Shown here: positions 1 to 11,644 of the stretch, one piece after another | Layout: each line of letters opens with the position of its first letter | How positions within the stretch are numbered: position 1 is the first letter of the stretch | NCBI GenBank assembly: GCA_033030425.1 | Contig: JAUFSD010000019.1 | Span: 682,001-746,000 of the forward strand | Direction: 5' to 3' | Source of the DNA: Verpa conica | Lineage: Eukaryota; Ascomycota; Pezizomycetes; Pezizales; Morchellaceae | Length of the DNA: 64,000 bases | Notes under the pieces: model-generated | Seen by the model: the letters and a program-made list of their open reading frames with translations, nothing else | Databases searched by the model: none | Told to the model about the DNA's origin: nothing | Made by a program: the position numbers and the translations under genes

Positions 1-780
1 TAGTTATAGCTCACCTGTTTAAGTGAAAATCGACCAGTACTAGACGATTTTATAAGATTACGAAAGTGAAGCGTACGCACGATAGTACACGTTTATTCAT
101 CACACATATTTCAGCGTAGTTTCCACCGAAATAAATGATATAATCATGTATGCTTAGAAATACACTAGTTGCAGCCGTAAAACCTCAATATTTGTAGAGC
201 CACCTGCAGTAAGGCATCTCAAATCCCCTGTACCACGAACAGACTTCTCAAATCCCCCTACCATTCCCACAGCATGATAGACGTTATCAAGTGTCATGTG
301 TAGTTTTAATAGATGTAGGCTAGTGGTAGGGTGCCTTCCATTCTTGGAACCGACTCAACGTGACAGTTCTATTCCCTTCGGCTAGTCTTAGTTTAACCCT
401 ATGTTACCTGATTGCTATTTTATTTCATTGCGTTGCCATATGCTCGTTTTACGTTATGGTCCATAAGTTAATAGGTATTTAGCTATGCTGCCAACTAGTA
501 ATTAGTTAAGGGCTGCTTGTTATGTGACCATCTTACAATAACCTTTGGCATATACTTATCACCCTTGTTAATCAAAGATGCCCTCATAATTATCACCAAG
601 TCCATGGGGTAAATCAATATAGAGGCACTTATGGGTAACTATCACTGTGGGAAGTCCATTAAAAACCAAACCCTAAAGATAGATACCATAAAAAGGTGCA
701 TGTGCATCAATTTTAGCTTTAGATATAAGATTTCTACTAAACATTCAATTAACACCTCCGACCCTCACCTCTCAGACGCT
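1..780. other. Spacer left of idi1
   Basis: This AT-rich stretch has no open frame with a recognisable family signature. The part nearest 780 must hold the 3' UTR and polyadenylation region of the leftward idi1 gene. I see nothing else that I can name. Confidence 0.6.
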
Positions 781-1734
<954 letters not shown>

Positions 1735-3881
1735 TGTAAATGGTGATGAGAGAAGGAGATGGAGAAGGGAGAGGAATAAGAAGATAGATAGAAAATTAGG
1801 AGGCGGATTGAACCACGTGAAGACCCTGCAGAGCGCACGAGTCAACTTGCCCCTCCACATACGGCGGAGTGCCCCGGGGAGGTGACCCATGCGGCCGGTA
1901 CCGAGTCTTGGTCGTCTACTTTAGGTAGGAACCCGTAGTTACTAGCACCAACTATTATCTGAGGAAAATGTTAGATGCATCTAATTTCAAAGAGCTCATG
2001 TGAAATTAGAAAGGTCTTGGCGCAATTCTAAGACCCAAGTCTACTCTTGTACAGAATGTAAAGGACACCTACATGCAGTTGCGGCGCGATGACGAAACAG
2101 CATAATAAATACTGTAACCCTTGAGAACTGGAGATAGGCTGTTATCCAACATTATAATTAATCCAGTGTAGATATTTGGGCATCCATCAAAGCTTTATTA
2201 CATAGCATCTCACTATCAATTAATCCTTTGTAATTTAGTTATTTAAATAGATCTCGCTAATTATACACTATGCATACACGTAGTCGACCCTAGCTAGGAC
2301 ACAGTTACGACATCCTCATCTTATAGAGACATACTTTCTAAATGTCTACCTAATACCTCACACCTTCATATGGTCGATACCCACAGATGACCGGTATCTC
2401 AACTATAGTTAATGTACTACGTGGGATCTATGCCTTGTCTTTTGAGAGCCCCTCCATACTGTATGGCTCTATTGATAACCTCTTCCTCTTTGATAATCCC
2501 TTATATAGGTAACCGTTTATTTCCTTACTATCTCGCAGAAGATTGGTGTCAACTTCCTCAGATAAACTAAGGAATCCAGAAATTAATAAAAGGTACTCTT
2601 AAGGTCTGAGGAAACAAAGACTCGGGCGGATTGGATTTGAAACCTCCGAGGCGCCCAGAACTACCGGAGACAAGTCCGAAGGTACTTCAAGTGCCCAAAG
2701 ATCTCCAGGACGATGGACCCCCCATGGCGTACAACACATCAGATGGAGTCAAGAAACATCCTAAAAAACTATACAATGATTCATTCCTACACAGTGCTAT
2801 CTTAAGAATTCTCCTGGCCCAATTACGGAAGCTTTATTGTCACTAACTATAACATACCATTGCCGGCCAATGGACTCTACAGCCCGGGGTACTATTCTGG
2901 AATTATGAGCCTGCCAAGTGTTTCTCTAGACCACTGGCGAGAAAGTCTTTGAACACTTAGAACTTAGTTTTCAACCTACTTCCAGTTTCTTATAGCTGCC
3001 TCATTTTTACTGTGGCTTACAAGTGTAAAAGTGGTAGGATAAAATGTATCTGGTTATAAAAACCCTGCAGTTTCTTGGAGATAGCTAAATAATGGAGTCT
3101 CAACATCATAGCTAGTGCGATTACCTGGGCTGGATCCTATGAAACAGTATGGACATGTACCGAATGTGGACAACTAGACTAGAAAATCAGGGTACTCACA
3201 GAAGTTCTATGAGACTTAGGATGCGTCGAATTAATTTCGTGAGACATCCGAAACCGATGTATTGAGGCCTGGGGAAAGACCACGGCCCTCTATTCGACAG
3301 ATCTATCTTGGGGTTTGAAAACGCTATGACGCATGATAAGAATGTCACCTCTAATACTAGGCTCTATAGTTCCCTAATGCATAATGATAATATATATTTT
3401 TTTAAATAAATATATGGGATTAGTACGTTGGAGGTGCGTTTATCGCTCGGTCTCAGATACTCTGGAATGAAATAATGCACCGGGTTTGTTCGACCGTTAT
3501 CGATGACTGGTCTTTTTGTTGATAAAATTTATTAATACGAAAAGGTTACATATAAATCTTAAGTTTGTCTATAAGCCTCTTGCATATGGGTTTACCTGTA
3601 GGTACATAGCTTCGAAAAGATAGACGATAAGATCAATCCCGAGTGTATTAGGGCATAAAGTAAGTTCTTTGGTATTTCCAAAATCCTTATCGGAGCCTTC
3701 TCCCCACTGCGCTAGTTATCTTCACGGGAACAAGCGAGTGATATGCCATCACGTGCTGTCACGCCGGACCCCTTGGCGTCAACTCCCCCGACAAGAGCCT
3801 CATCCAACTAACTTGCGCAAGTGCCTTTCTGCGCCAATTTTACCGCAGCTACGACCCTCTACGACCTTTTCCGCCGATGAT
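1735..3881. other. Intergenic region between divergent idi1 and CLC genes
   Basis: This spacer of 2.1 kb is AT-rich and contains the two 5' regulatory regions. No frame in it shows a protein family, and I see no terminal repeats of a transposon. A run of A/T around 3390-3415 is simple sequence. A short frame at 2631-2846 has no features beyond length and is treated as chance. Confidence 0.6.
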
Positions 3882-6864
3882 ATGAGCTCACCGCACCTAC
3901 GTCCACAGCTCCGACCTTCTCTCTCATCTCGGCTATCATTAGCGATCTCAACAAGATCCGCGGAAGCCGAAGAAGAGGGACATCCACAGGAACATATTGA
4001 GGAGATTGATGAGATTAGACGATATGAGGTGAGCGCTCCTCTACTGGAATTAGGTGTGAGGGGAGTGGAATTAAACTAACTAGTAGGTGGCTTTGTAGGA
4101 CTTTACTACTATAGGTCTGTTTCGTTTTGATGGAGTGGTGGTCATAGCTCTAACTATTGGCTTGTAGATTGGGTCCAAGACGCGGCGCGCGCGCAACTAC
4201 GGCGGCGGGTTCAACAGAAGAAGGATGGCGGGTTTTTTGTGAGGGGTGGCGCGGAAGGGTGGAGGAGGAAAGTGAGACAGAGTTATGATGCAGGTCAGGC
4301 GTGGATTGTGATTTCGTTAATAGGTAGGAATCTGGATGGTGGTAATAGTATAAAAGGTGGAATACTAATCTCATGGGGGTTGTTTGTAGGTGCTTGTATT
4401 GGCTTGAATGCGAGTTTTTTGAATATCATTACGGAGTGGTTATCGGATATCAAGCTCGGGCATTGTACAACGGCGTTTTATCTGAACGAGAACTTTTGTT
4501 GCTGGGGAAGTGATGAAGGTAAGCTTTTGGAATGGGAGTATTACAGGGTGATGAGCTGACCCAAGTAGGATGTCCAGAGTGGAAGCGGTGGAGTTCTGTT
4601 TGGCCGGCGAACCATTTGCTGTATATCTTATTCTCTGTATGTATCTCACAAGCTCCTCTAATGCTAATTCTAGACTGCTAACTATTACATAGATCCTCTT
4701 CGCCTACACCAGCGCTATTCTCGTCAAATCATTTGCGCCCTATGCTGCCGGCTCTGGAATCTCAGAAATCAAGTGCATTCTCGCTGGATTTGTCATGAAG
4801 GGCTTTCTCGGGGGGTGGACACTGTTGATCAAGTCGATCGGCCTTCCGCTCGCAATCGCTTCAGGCCTAAGTGTAGGGAAGGAAGGTCCCAGCGTACATT
4901 ACGCTGTCTGCACCGGTAATGTCATTAGCAGGTTCTTTGAGAAGTACCGTAGGAACGCTGCAAAGACCCGGGAGATCCTATCAGCTTGCGCAGCTGCTGG
5001 AGTCGCAGTTGCATTCGGATCCCCTATAGGCGGAGTGCTATTCTCACTCGAAGTTTGTTGACCCCTCCTATTATTTTAGAAAGTACATGATCATTGACGT
5101 AAAGGGGGGGGGAAGGAAATGTCATCCAACTTTCCTCTCAAAACAATGTGGCGCTCTTACTTTTGTGCTCTCGTCGCAACTGCGGTTCTAGCTACAATGA
5201 ACCCGTTCCGTACCGGTCAACTCGTCATGTTCCAGGTATCCTACGACCGCGACTGGCATTTCTTCGAGGTGGTGTTCTTTATTATTATCGGGATATTCGG
5301 AGGTCTATATGGAGAGTTTGTGATCAAGTGGAATCTACGTGTGCAAGCATTCCGAAAGCGGTATCTTAAAGAGTATGCTATTGCGGAAGCTACATTCTTG
5401 GCTGGGATTACAGCGGTCATATGCTATTCGAACATGTTCCTTAGGATTGATATGACAGAGAGTATGGAAATTCTGTTTAAGGAATGCGAGGGGGGCCATG
5501 ACTACAACGGTCTTTGCGAGTATGCTCTTCCACATCTTGTATTAGTCCTGCGATACTAATACCTATAAAGGAGCGGCCGGAGATGGCGCATGGTACTCTC
5601 CCTTACCATTGCTACTGTAATTAGAATCTTCCTAGTCATTATATCATATGGGTGTAAAGTCCCTGCTGGGATCTTCGTCCCATCCATGGCCATTGGTGCA
5701 TCCTTTGGTAGGACAGTCGGTATTCTAGTCCAAGCACTACATGAGGCCTCCCCCAGCTCCCGCTTCTTTGCCAGTTGCGAACCAGACATTCCCGCAAGTC
5801 CCCGCACAAACCCGCAGAATTAAGTCTAATACTAACCTTCAATCCCATAGTGTATTACCCCAGGCACCTATGCGTTCCTTGGAGCTGCGGCTGCGCTGAG
5901 TGGGATCATGCATATCACCGTTTCTGTCGTAGTTATCATGTTTGAGCTGACAGGGGCACTCACATACATACTCCCCACCATGGTCTGCCTCCCCCCCCTC
6001 TCACTTCTAATACCTCGGTATCTCGGGACTAAAAACACTAGATTGTCGTCGGTGTAACCAAAGCTGTCAGTGACCGCTGCGGAAAGGGTGGTATCGCAGA
6101 CCGAATGATTTGGTTCAATGGATTTCCCTTCCTCGACAACAAAGAAGAACACACATTCGGTGTCCCAGTCTCACATGTGATGAACCAAGAACTAACCGTA
6201 ATCCCAAGCACCGGGATGACTATACAAGCAGTCGGTAAGTCTATCCGTTTAATATTCACACGTGCACAGAATTCTAACAACCACAGAAACAATACTCGCA
6301 ACTACCGAATTCCAAGGCTTCCCTATCGTCCAGAACCCTACCTCAAAACTCCTCCTCGGCTATATCAACCGTACTGAACTCCGATACGCTCTCGATAGAG
6401 CCAAACGAGAACGAACCCTTCCCCGCACGGCTAGATGTTTCTTTACGTCGGATCCTAGCGTTCCGCATACTTCAAACTCACTGACACATGGCACCCCTTC
6501 ACACCTTAGTGTTGACTTTTCACGCTTTATTGATCCTACCCCACTCACGGTACACCCACGTCTGCCGCTGGAAACGGTAATGGAGATTTTTAAGAAGGTT
6601 GGGCCGAGAGTTGTGTTGGTTGAGCATAGGGGGAAGCTCAGTGGAGTGGTAACAAGGAAGGATGTGTTAAGGTTTCAGTTTGCGGTGGAGAATAGAGAGC
6701 ACCCGAAGGATGATGCCGGTGAGGCGGTGAGGGAGGAGAGACTGTGGGCGCTGATGGTGAGTATGGCATTGTGGGCTGAAAGGAATATATTGAGAAGAAA
6801 GATGGAAGAGGAGGTTGCGTTGAGTGGAGATGAGGCGGAGGTAGAACTACATGAAAGGGGATAG
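3882..6864 (+). CDS. CLC-family chloride/proton antiporter (Gef1-like)
   Basis: This is a CLC channel/transporter of the eukaryotic endosome/Golgi class (yeast Gef1, human ClC-3/4/5), which acidifies compartments and supports copper loading. Eleven exons join in phase: 3882-4028, 4099-4114, 4168-4323, 4390-4518, 4569-4636, 4693-5052, 5116-5519, 5571-5793, 5851-5982, 6042-6234, 6287-6864, giving 801 aa (Gef1 is of similar size). Seen motifs: [16 protein letters not shown] with the gating Glu, SLEEMSSNFP with the proton-path Glu (the exon 6/7 join), [11 protein letters not shown], and two C-terminal CBS domains (GVPVSHVM onwards, and [13 protein letters not shown] to VTRKDVL). The proton Glu indicates an exchanger rather than a pure channel. 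Exon 2 has only 16 nt, and intron 8 starts with GC. An in-frame ATG at 3669 could add 71 residues, but these lack family character. It converges with the HAD phosphatase gene. Confidence 0.95.
4099..4114 (+). other. 16-nt microexon of the CLC gene
   Basis: Reading the join 4028/4099 and 4114/4168 gives IRRYE-DFTTI-DWVQDAA, which matches the usual N-terminal region of fungal CLC proteins. Skipping this piece would lose the DFTTI residues and shift the frame. It is flanked by tttgtag and gtctgt. Confidence 0.8.
5794..5850 (+). other. GC-AG intron in the CLC gene
   Basis: The donor reads gcaagt, the standard form of the minor GC-AG class, and the acceptor is cccatag with a ctaac branch-like site just upstream. 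Splicing here gives [17 protein letters not shown], matching the conserved CLC stretch, while no GT donor nearby keeps the frame. Confidence 0.8.
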
Positions 6865-7091
6865 TTAGCGAGGAGTCTAGTGTTAGATCTTAATATATTG
6901 TGGTATGGTATTTGGTGTAAATATTATTATTTTTACTTCTGAAAAGGCCACTGTGAGCGATGTGGAAGTATTTCTATTTGTTCCCTTCATTTCTTATTTA
7001 TATCCCCAACTATATATCTATCTTACCAAGATCGAGTTAGCTGGTATACATGTAGTCTACGCTAGCCCAATATCTATAATCTGACAACCGT

Positions 7092-8264
7092 CTAGTTAGC
7101 AGTCACCTCCTCCTTCCCAAACTCCTTCTCCTTCTGCGGCTTCTCCGCAACCTCTTTAACCGTGGTCTTCCCTTCAATGACGTCCTTGATAACTTTATGG
7201 ATGTCTTGAAAGTCGTGGAAAACTGTGAATGGAACTTTTTCACGTTCGCAGTATGTGATTAAATCTAGGGGCATATTAGCCATACTCGGTGGGTCAATGA
7301 TTGATGGGGGGAGTAGTGTATACCATGACCAACTTTGGCAAACAAAAGATCCGTCTCCCGCGCAGCAGAAAGATCAGATACCCCATCACCGCAATAGAAC
7401 AGAGTCGGTCGTTCACTCGCAGGGAGGTCCGCATATGGCTTGATAGCGAGGGATTTATCATGGCCGAAATCACTACGCGTACCATCAACCTAAAAGTCTC
7501 TTTGGAGCCCTAGGAATAGCCAGCACGCCGCCAGCACACCACATAGAAAAGTAAACCCACCTATCATCATGATACACAATCTCCCACTTTCCATCTTCAT
7601 GGACCTTTACCTGGTTACTAATAATCGGAATCTTATCGGCAGTTGGTCCAACAAGGTCCGTCAATAGTGCACGAATAATAGGTTCCATTCCGGAGGAGAG
7701 GACAATCACGGGGATATCCTCTGATAGACACCATGCGTAGAAGGTGCTGAATCCGGGGTCAAGTTTGATATTGGCGCGGAGGAGGGCAACACATTCATCA
7801 AATGGCTTTTTTGCTGAGACGGACTCGAGCATTTCACGGAAGGCATCACTAGGTGTATTAGTAAGGGGTATCTATTCTATATATCATAGGGAATAGTAGG
7901 AGAGAGAGTAGTACCGAAAGGTAACACGGTGCTCTAAGATGTCGATGTTGCCTTCTCGTCGTTTCTTCTCACCATAGCCGACGTTGTCAGTCTAGATCAG
8001 TGGGTCAGTTACATGATCTGAGACTTTCTTTAGCTATTTAGTAGGCTAAAACTCACCAAGTAATCATTGCCTTTTATTTTAGTGTCTATGTTAGTTCGCG
8101 GTCTAAGGTGAGGTGGGATTTCTATGGGTAATCATCATACTGTCTTTGAGAGTGATAGTTCCTATAGAGAAAGAGTCAGTTACATTGGTAGACCTGTTAT
8201 TGAGGTGGAGTATAGAAATACCATCAAAGTCTGTGAACACGATGGCTTTGCTCCTTGGGGACAT
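7092..8264 (-). CDS. HAD-superfamily phosphatase (YNL010W / phosphoserine-phosphatase-like)
   Basis: This is a small cytosolic haloacid-dehalogenase-type phosphatase, similar to yeast YNL010W. The physiological substrate is not established from sequence. Seven exons in phase (8264-8222, 8161-8141, 8085-8057, 7991-7915, 7848-7561, 7472-7324, 7264-7092) encode 259 aa. HAD motif I is FTDFDGT, split across the first intron. Motif II is the Ser in IVLSSGMEP. The late acidic motif is GDGVSDLSAARETD. Other conserved pieces are LDPGFSTFYAW, HDDSDFGHDKSLAI (across an intron) and DLITYCEREKVPFTVF. The C-terminus is Lys/Glu-rich and ends KEEVTAN. Two internal exons are only 21 and 29 nt. The join at exon 2/3 gives a slightly long linker (NTKIKG) before NDYLTD, so that junction is the least certain. 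It is divergent from she9 over about 570 bp. Confidence 0.9.
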
Positions 8265-8836
8265 GATTTAGAGGTTTCTGGATGGATGAGTGAATGAAGT
8301 TTATAGTTGATTTGATGCTGATGGTGCTGTTTGACAGTGACGACAATCCAACGGTTTGTAGTAGATGTGGCTAAACGGGTATACTTTGGATTAGGGGGAA
8401 GATGAAGAGTAGAGATGAGGGGAAAAAATCACAAACCCCCGGAATAAATAGGAGGGGATCAACCGTGGGATGATCATTTACAGCCGTCCAGGAAGTTCCA
8501 AGACCCAACTAGGTACTGTACAGCAGTTGAGATCCGGTAACCTCGCCTGACCAGGACTGTCTTATTTACAGCTATTGATTATTGATTGACAGTTCTACTT
8601 GCCTTCCCTCTGCATGAAGCCGGTGATCCCTTTCCCTTCTCGCATGGGTTGACAATCCCTCGCGCAGTTGCGTCATAGGAGGGGCATCTCCACCAACAAC
8701 AGCTAGACCGCCAAGAGCCCCAAGACGTCCATTCCCACGACTGCTGCTGTCCCCCACTACCACACACACAGAGCGGTCTCTCTCTCCACAGTGCTGGATT
8801 CCCCCTCCTGCTCACAAAACAACCCCCCTCGGTGAT
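8265..8836. promoter_or_regulatory. Shared 5' region of the HAD phosphatase and she9 genes
   Basis: The two genes start back to back 572 bp apart, so this stretch must carry both promoters. The she9 side is C-rich on the + strand. No specific factor site was recognised with confidence. Confidence 0.5.
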
Positions 8837-10392
8837 ATGAGGCCACTCTTAAGACCAATTCTGCTCGCTCGGCCCATCGCCGCAACTATCTCTTCAAACC
8901 TCCGGAACATCCGGCAATTGCACCCAAACTCAAACTTCTTCACTCAAAAATGTACGCGATATCCACTACTACAACCCCGGCAACTACAATTGGGAAAACA
9001 GATCAGATGGGTTTCATCCGGGGGGGGAAACACCCCCGGTGGTAGTGGTGGCGGTGGCAGCGGTGGTGGTAATAGCGGTGGACCTAATGACCGTTCTCCA
9101 CCCCCTTCACATCCCCCTCCATTAAGCCCCGAATTCAAAAACCTCCCCTCTCAGCAAGAGTTCCGCCGCTCTGAGATGTCCAAAAAGTTCTCAAAGGCAA
9201 TGGAGGACCTTCAAATTGCTGTATTCACAGCCGGCCAAAAACTCAATATCCTCACTGGCTACTCCGAAATCGAAGCCCTCAAAAAATCAATCGAAAACCT
9301 AGGTACCCCCTCCTATATCCACAAAAACCTACCCCAAATTTCTTTGTTTAACATAGCCACCAACCCCCCAACAGTCCCTCGCTAAACCCCCCTCTACCCT
9401 ACAAAACAGAGGACGCCGCCAAAACCTCACGTATTGCAGTCCGCACCGCAAAAGAGGACTATCAATCCGCCATTACTCGCCGCTCCGCAAGCCAGCGTGA
9501 AGTCAACGAGCTACTCCAACGCAAACATGCATGGTCCCCGAGTGATCTCGAACGCTTCACCGAACTATACCGGAGTGACCACGCAAACGAGCAAGCTGAA
9601 GTAGCAGCACAGGAGCAGCTCGCTGTGGCAGAAAGGGTCGCAGATGATGTCCAATCAAAGCTGAGTAGGAGCATACTCTCCCGCTACCATGAGGAACAAA
9701 TCTGGAGTGATAAGATTAGACGTGCGAGCACCTGGGTTACGTGGGGTTTGATGGGCTTCAATGTGTTTTTGTTTGTGGTTGTGCAAGTGTGGTTGGAGCC
9801 GTGGAAGAGGAAGCGATTAGTTAGGGGATTTGAGGAAAAGGTGAGGGAGGTTATCCAGGAGGAGGGCTTACGGAATGCACTCCTCAACCTACACGTTGAG
9901 CCTGAGGCCATTGTCTCACAGATCATGGACCTAGCCACAGGGGCAACCGGGTCAAACCCTGATACTACAGCTCCAGCCGAGGCTATTATAGAAGCTGGTA
10001 CACCAGCAATTGTCGACAGTGAACCCGTCCTTCTCGAGGAAGACGTCATACACAGCACCACTACTGGGGAGGGAGAAGCCCCAATAGAGGAAATCGCAGT
10101 TGCACTCAATGTCGCAGATGAGGAAGTAAAAAAGCACCTATGGGAGAAGGATATGGTGGTAGAGGTTACGAAATGGCTACAATACTCAAATGAAAAAATA
10201 CACGACATGTTTAGTGACAGAATCATCTCACTAAGGAAGGCACAATTCACAACTGCACTACTTGAGAGTGCAGCCTTCGGGGCCTTTATGGTCATTTCAC
10301 TAAGGCAGGTCTATTTCACAGCTACACTACTCGATAGTACGGCGTTCGGCACGTTCATGGCGGCCATTCTTTCGATGCTGTGGAATAGATAA
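8837..10392 (+). CDS. she9: She9/Mdm33 mitochondrial inner-membrane protein
   Basis: She9 (Mdm33) is a fungal protein of the mitochondrial inner membrane that affects organelle shape and fission. Two exons (8837-9302, 9410-10392) give 482 aa. The N-terminus ([20 protein letters not shown]) is Arg-rich and lacks acids, as expected of a presequence. A Gly/Ser-rich then Pro-rich linker follows (about 62-97). The core reads [20 protein letters not shown] across the intron, then [21 protein letters not shown] and [15 protein letters not shown], the family signature in the coiled-coil part. One membrane segment lies near [20 protein letters not shown], followed by [16 protein letters not shown]. 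The C-terminal hydrophobic segment is present twice as adjacent 23-residue units, which is odd. The frame stays open through both copies. Confidence 0.94.
10225..10362 (+). repeat. Tandem 69-bp duplication inside she9
   Basis: Two adjacent 69-bp units (10225-10293, 10294-10362) encode 23 residues each. They match at 14 of 23 residues and about 50 of 69 bases by hand alignment. Both start ISLR and contain AFG..FM. Confidence 0.85.
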
Positions 10393-10739
10393 CGCGGAGA
10401 TTCTAAACGAGTTTAGAAGCTCGTGGTACCACTGGGCTGTATTTCTTTTGTATTTATATTTCTTTTGATGGGGAGGATGAGAGTTTTTTTTCCCTTCTCT
10501 TTTCCTTGCATGGTGATACGGATGGTGAAAGTACCTAAATTAGGTATTTTCTCTCCTTTGAATAAGTAGAGCATTTGAACCGTGTGAATTGGGGAGGACA
10601 AGAAAAACTCAGGTTGGAGACTGTATATCATAAAAATTCCCTCTTTTTTTTGTAGATTTCTGAGTACTGCTGACACCCCACTCTAGCTCTAGTTAGGCGT
10701 GTATATTATAACGAAGGTACTATAAGCATAGCGTAAGAA

Positions 10740-10782
10740 AAAGAAAGAAAAGAAAAGAAAAGAAAAGAAAAGAAAAGAAAAA
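10740..10782 (+). repeat. (AAAAG)n microsatellite
   Basis: The unit aaaag or a one-base variant repeats about eight times without interruption, ending at aaaataattg. It lies about 350 bp past the she9 stop codon. Confidence 0.9.
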
Positions 10783-11192
10783 TAATTGTATAGTGGTAGA
10801 TGAGACTAGAAGGGGAAGGACTAGGCAAGAAGCTATGGCCCGTACTCAGCAGCCATATTTCACCTCTAAATCTCTAGAAACTACCTCGAGTCATACTCGC
10901 ACTCCTAGATACCTATTTTTGAGCGAGATGTATATCTTAGATTTATTCACCAGAAATTCGTATGATGAACCCCACCGAGGAGCCAAACTTTCTCGAGAGA
11001 TTCCTAACATTGATGAGGGATAGCTTCAAGCTAGGTTTTAGATTTTGGTCATGGTATATATAAGACTCCCGCTTGTGATACTCATCGGTTTATTCGAGCC
11101 ATTCAAATTGCTAGAAATATCAGAAAGATGGTCTTAGACGGGGCCCTCTTGGTCATGCATTATCACTCTCTCTACTAGTAACTATTCTTGAG

Positions 11193-11608
11193 AATGAATG
11201 AATAAATTAATCATAAGTACTATTCTTGAGAATATGTTGCTCGAGAGTCTGCTGGTCCCTTAGGAACGTGCTGCTATTCTATATATATACATATAGTACT
11301 ACCTATAAGTTATACTTATACTCCCTGAGAGTATTCCCATAGATAATTCTTTCTGTATACTGAATGAAGTTTTACTCTAACACTCTGCTGGGAATGAATG
11401 GATGAATTAGTCGTAAGTACATAGACACTCTGCTAGGAGGGCTGGTAAGAAAGTAAGAGTTAAATTCTAAAAAGTATAGTTCCTCTAGATATTAGATCCA
11501 TACAAATGAAGTTCCTTGATAGTATTGTTCCTTAAAATTCCGTCATCTATATAAGACGAGTCCCAGTCAGCTGCCATGAATGAATGAATGAATTTATCAT
11601 AAGTACAT
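11193..11608 (+). repeat. Three dispersed copies of an approx. 28-bp repeat
   Basis: Copies begin near 11193, 11391 and 11577. Each has gaatgaatg(a/g)atgaatt or a close variant followed by a(t/g)cataagtac or a one-base change. They are roughly 190 bp apart, and the flanks are only weakly similar, so this looks like remains of an older tandem array or small element copies. Confidence 0.55.
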
Positions 11609-11644
11609 GCAACCCTAAGGTTATGGTACAGTCAGCTGCCATCA

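Larger units (their letters stand above)
10393..11640. other. Spacer with pentanucleotide repeat and short direct repeats
   Basis: No gene is recognised. It holds a run of (AAAAG)n at about 10740-10782. It also holds the first copies of a short repeat that contains aatgaatga and ends taagtac (about 11193, 11391 and 11577), and a tattcttgagaat motif that occurs twice (about 11187 and 11221). Confidence 0.6.
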
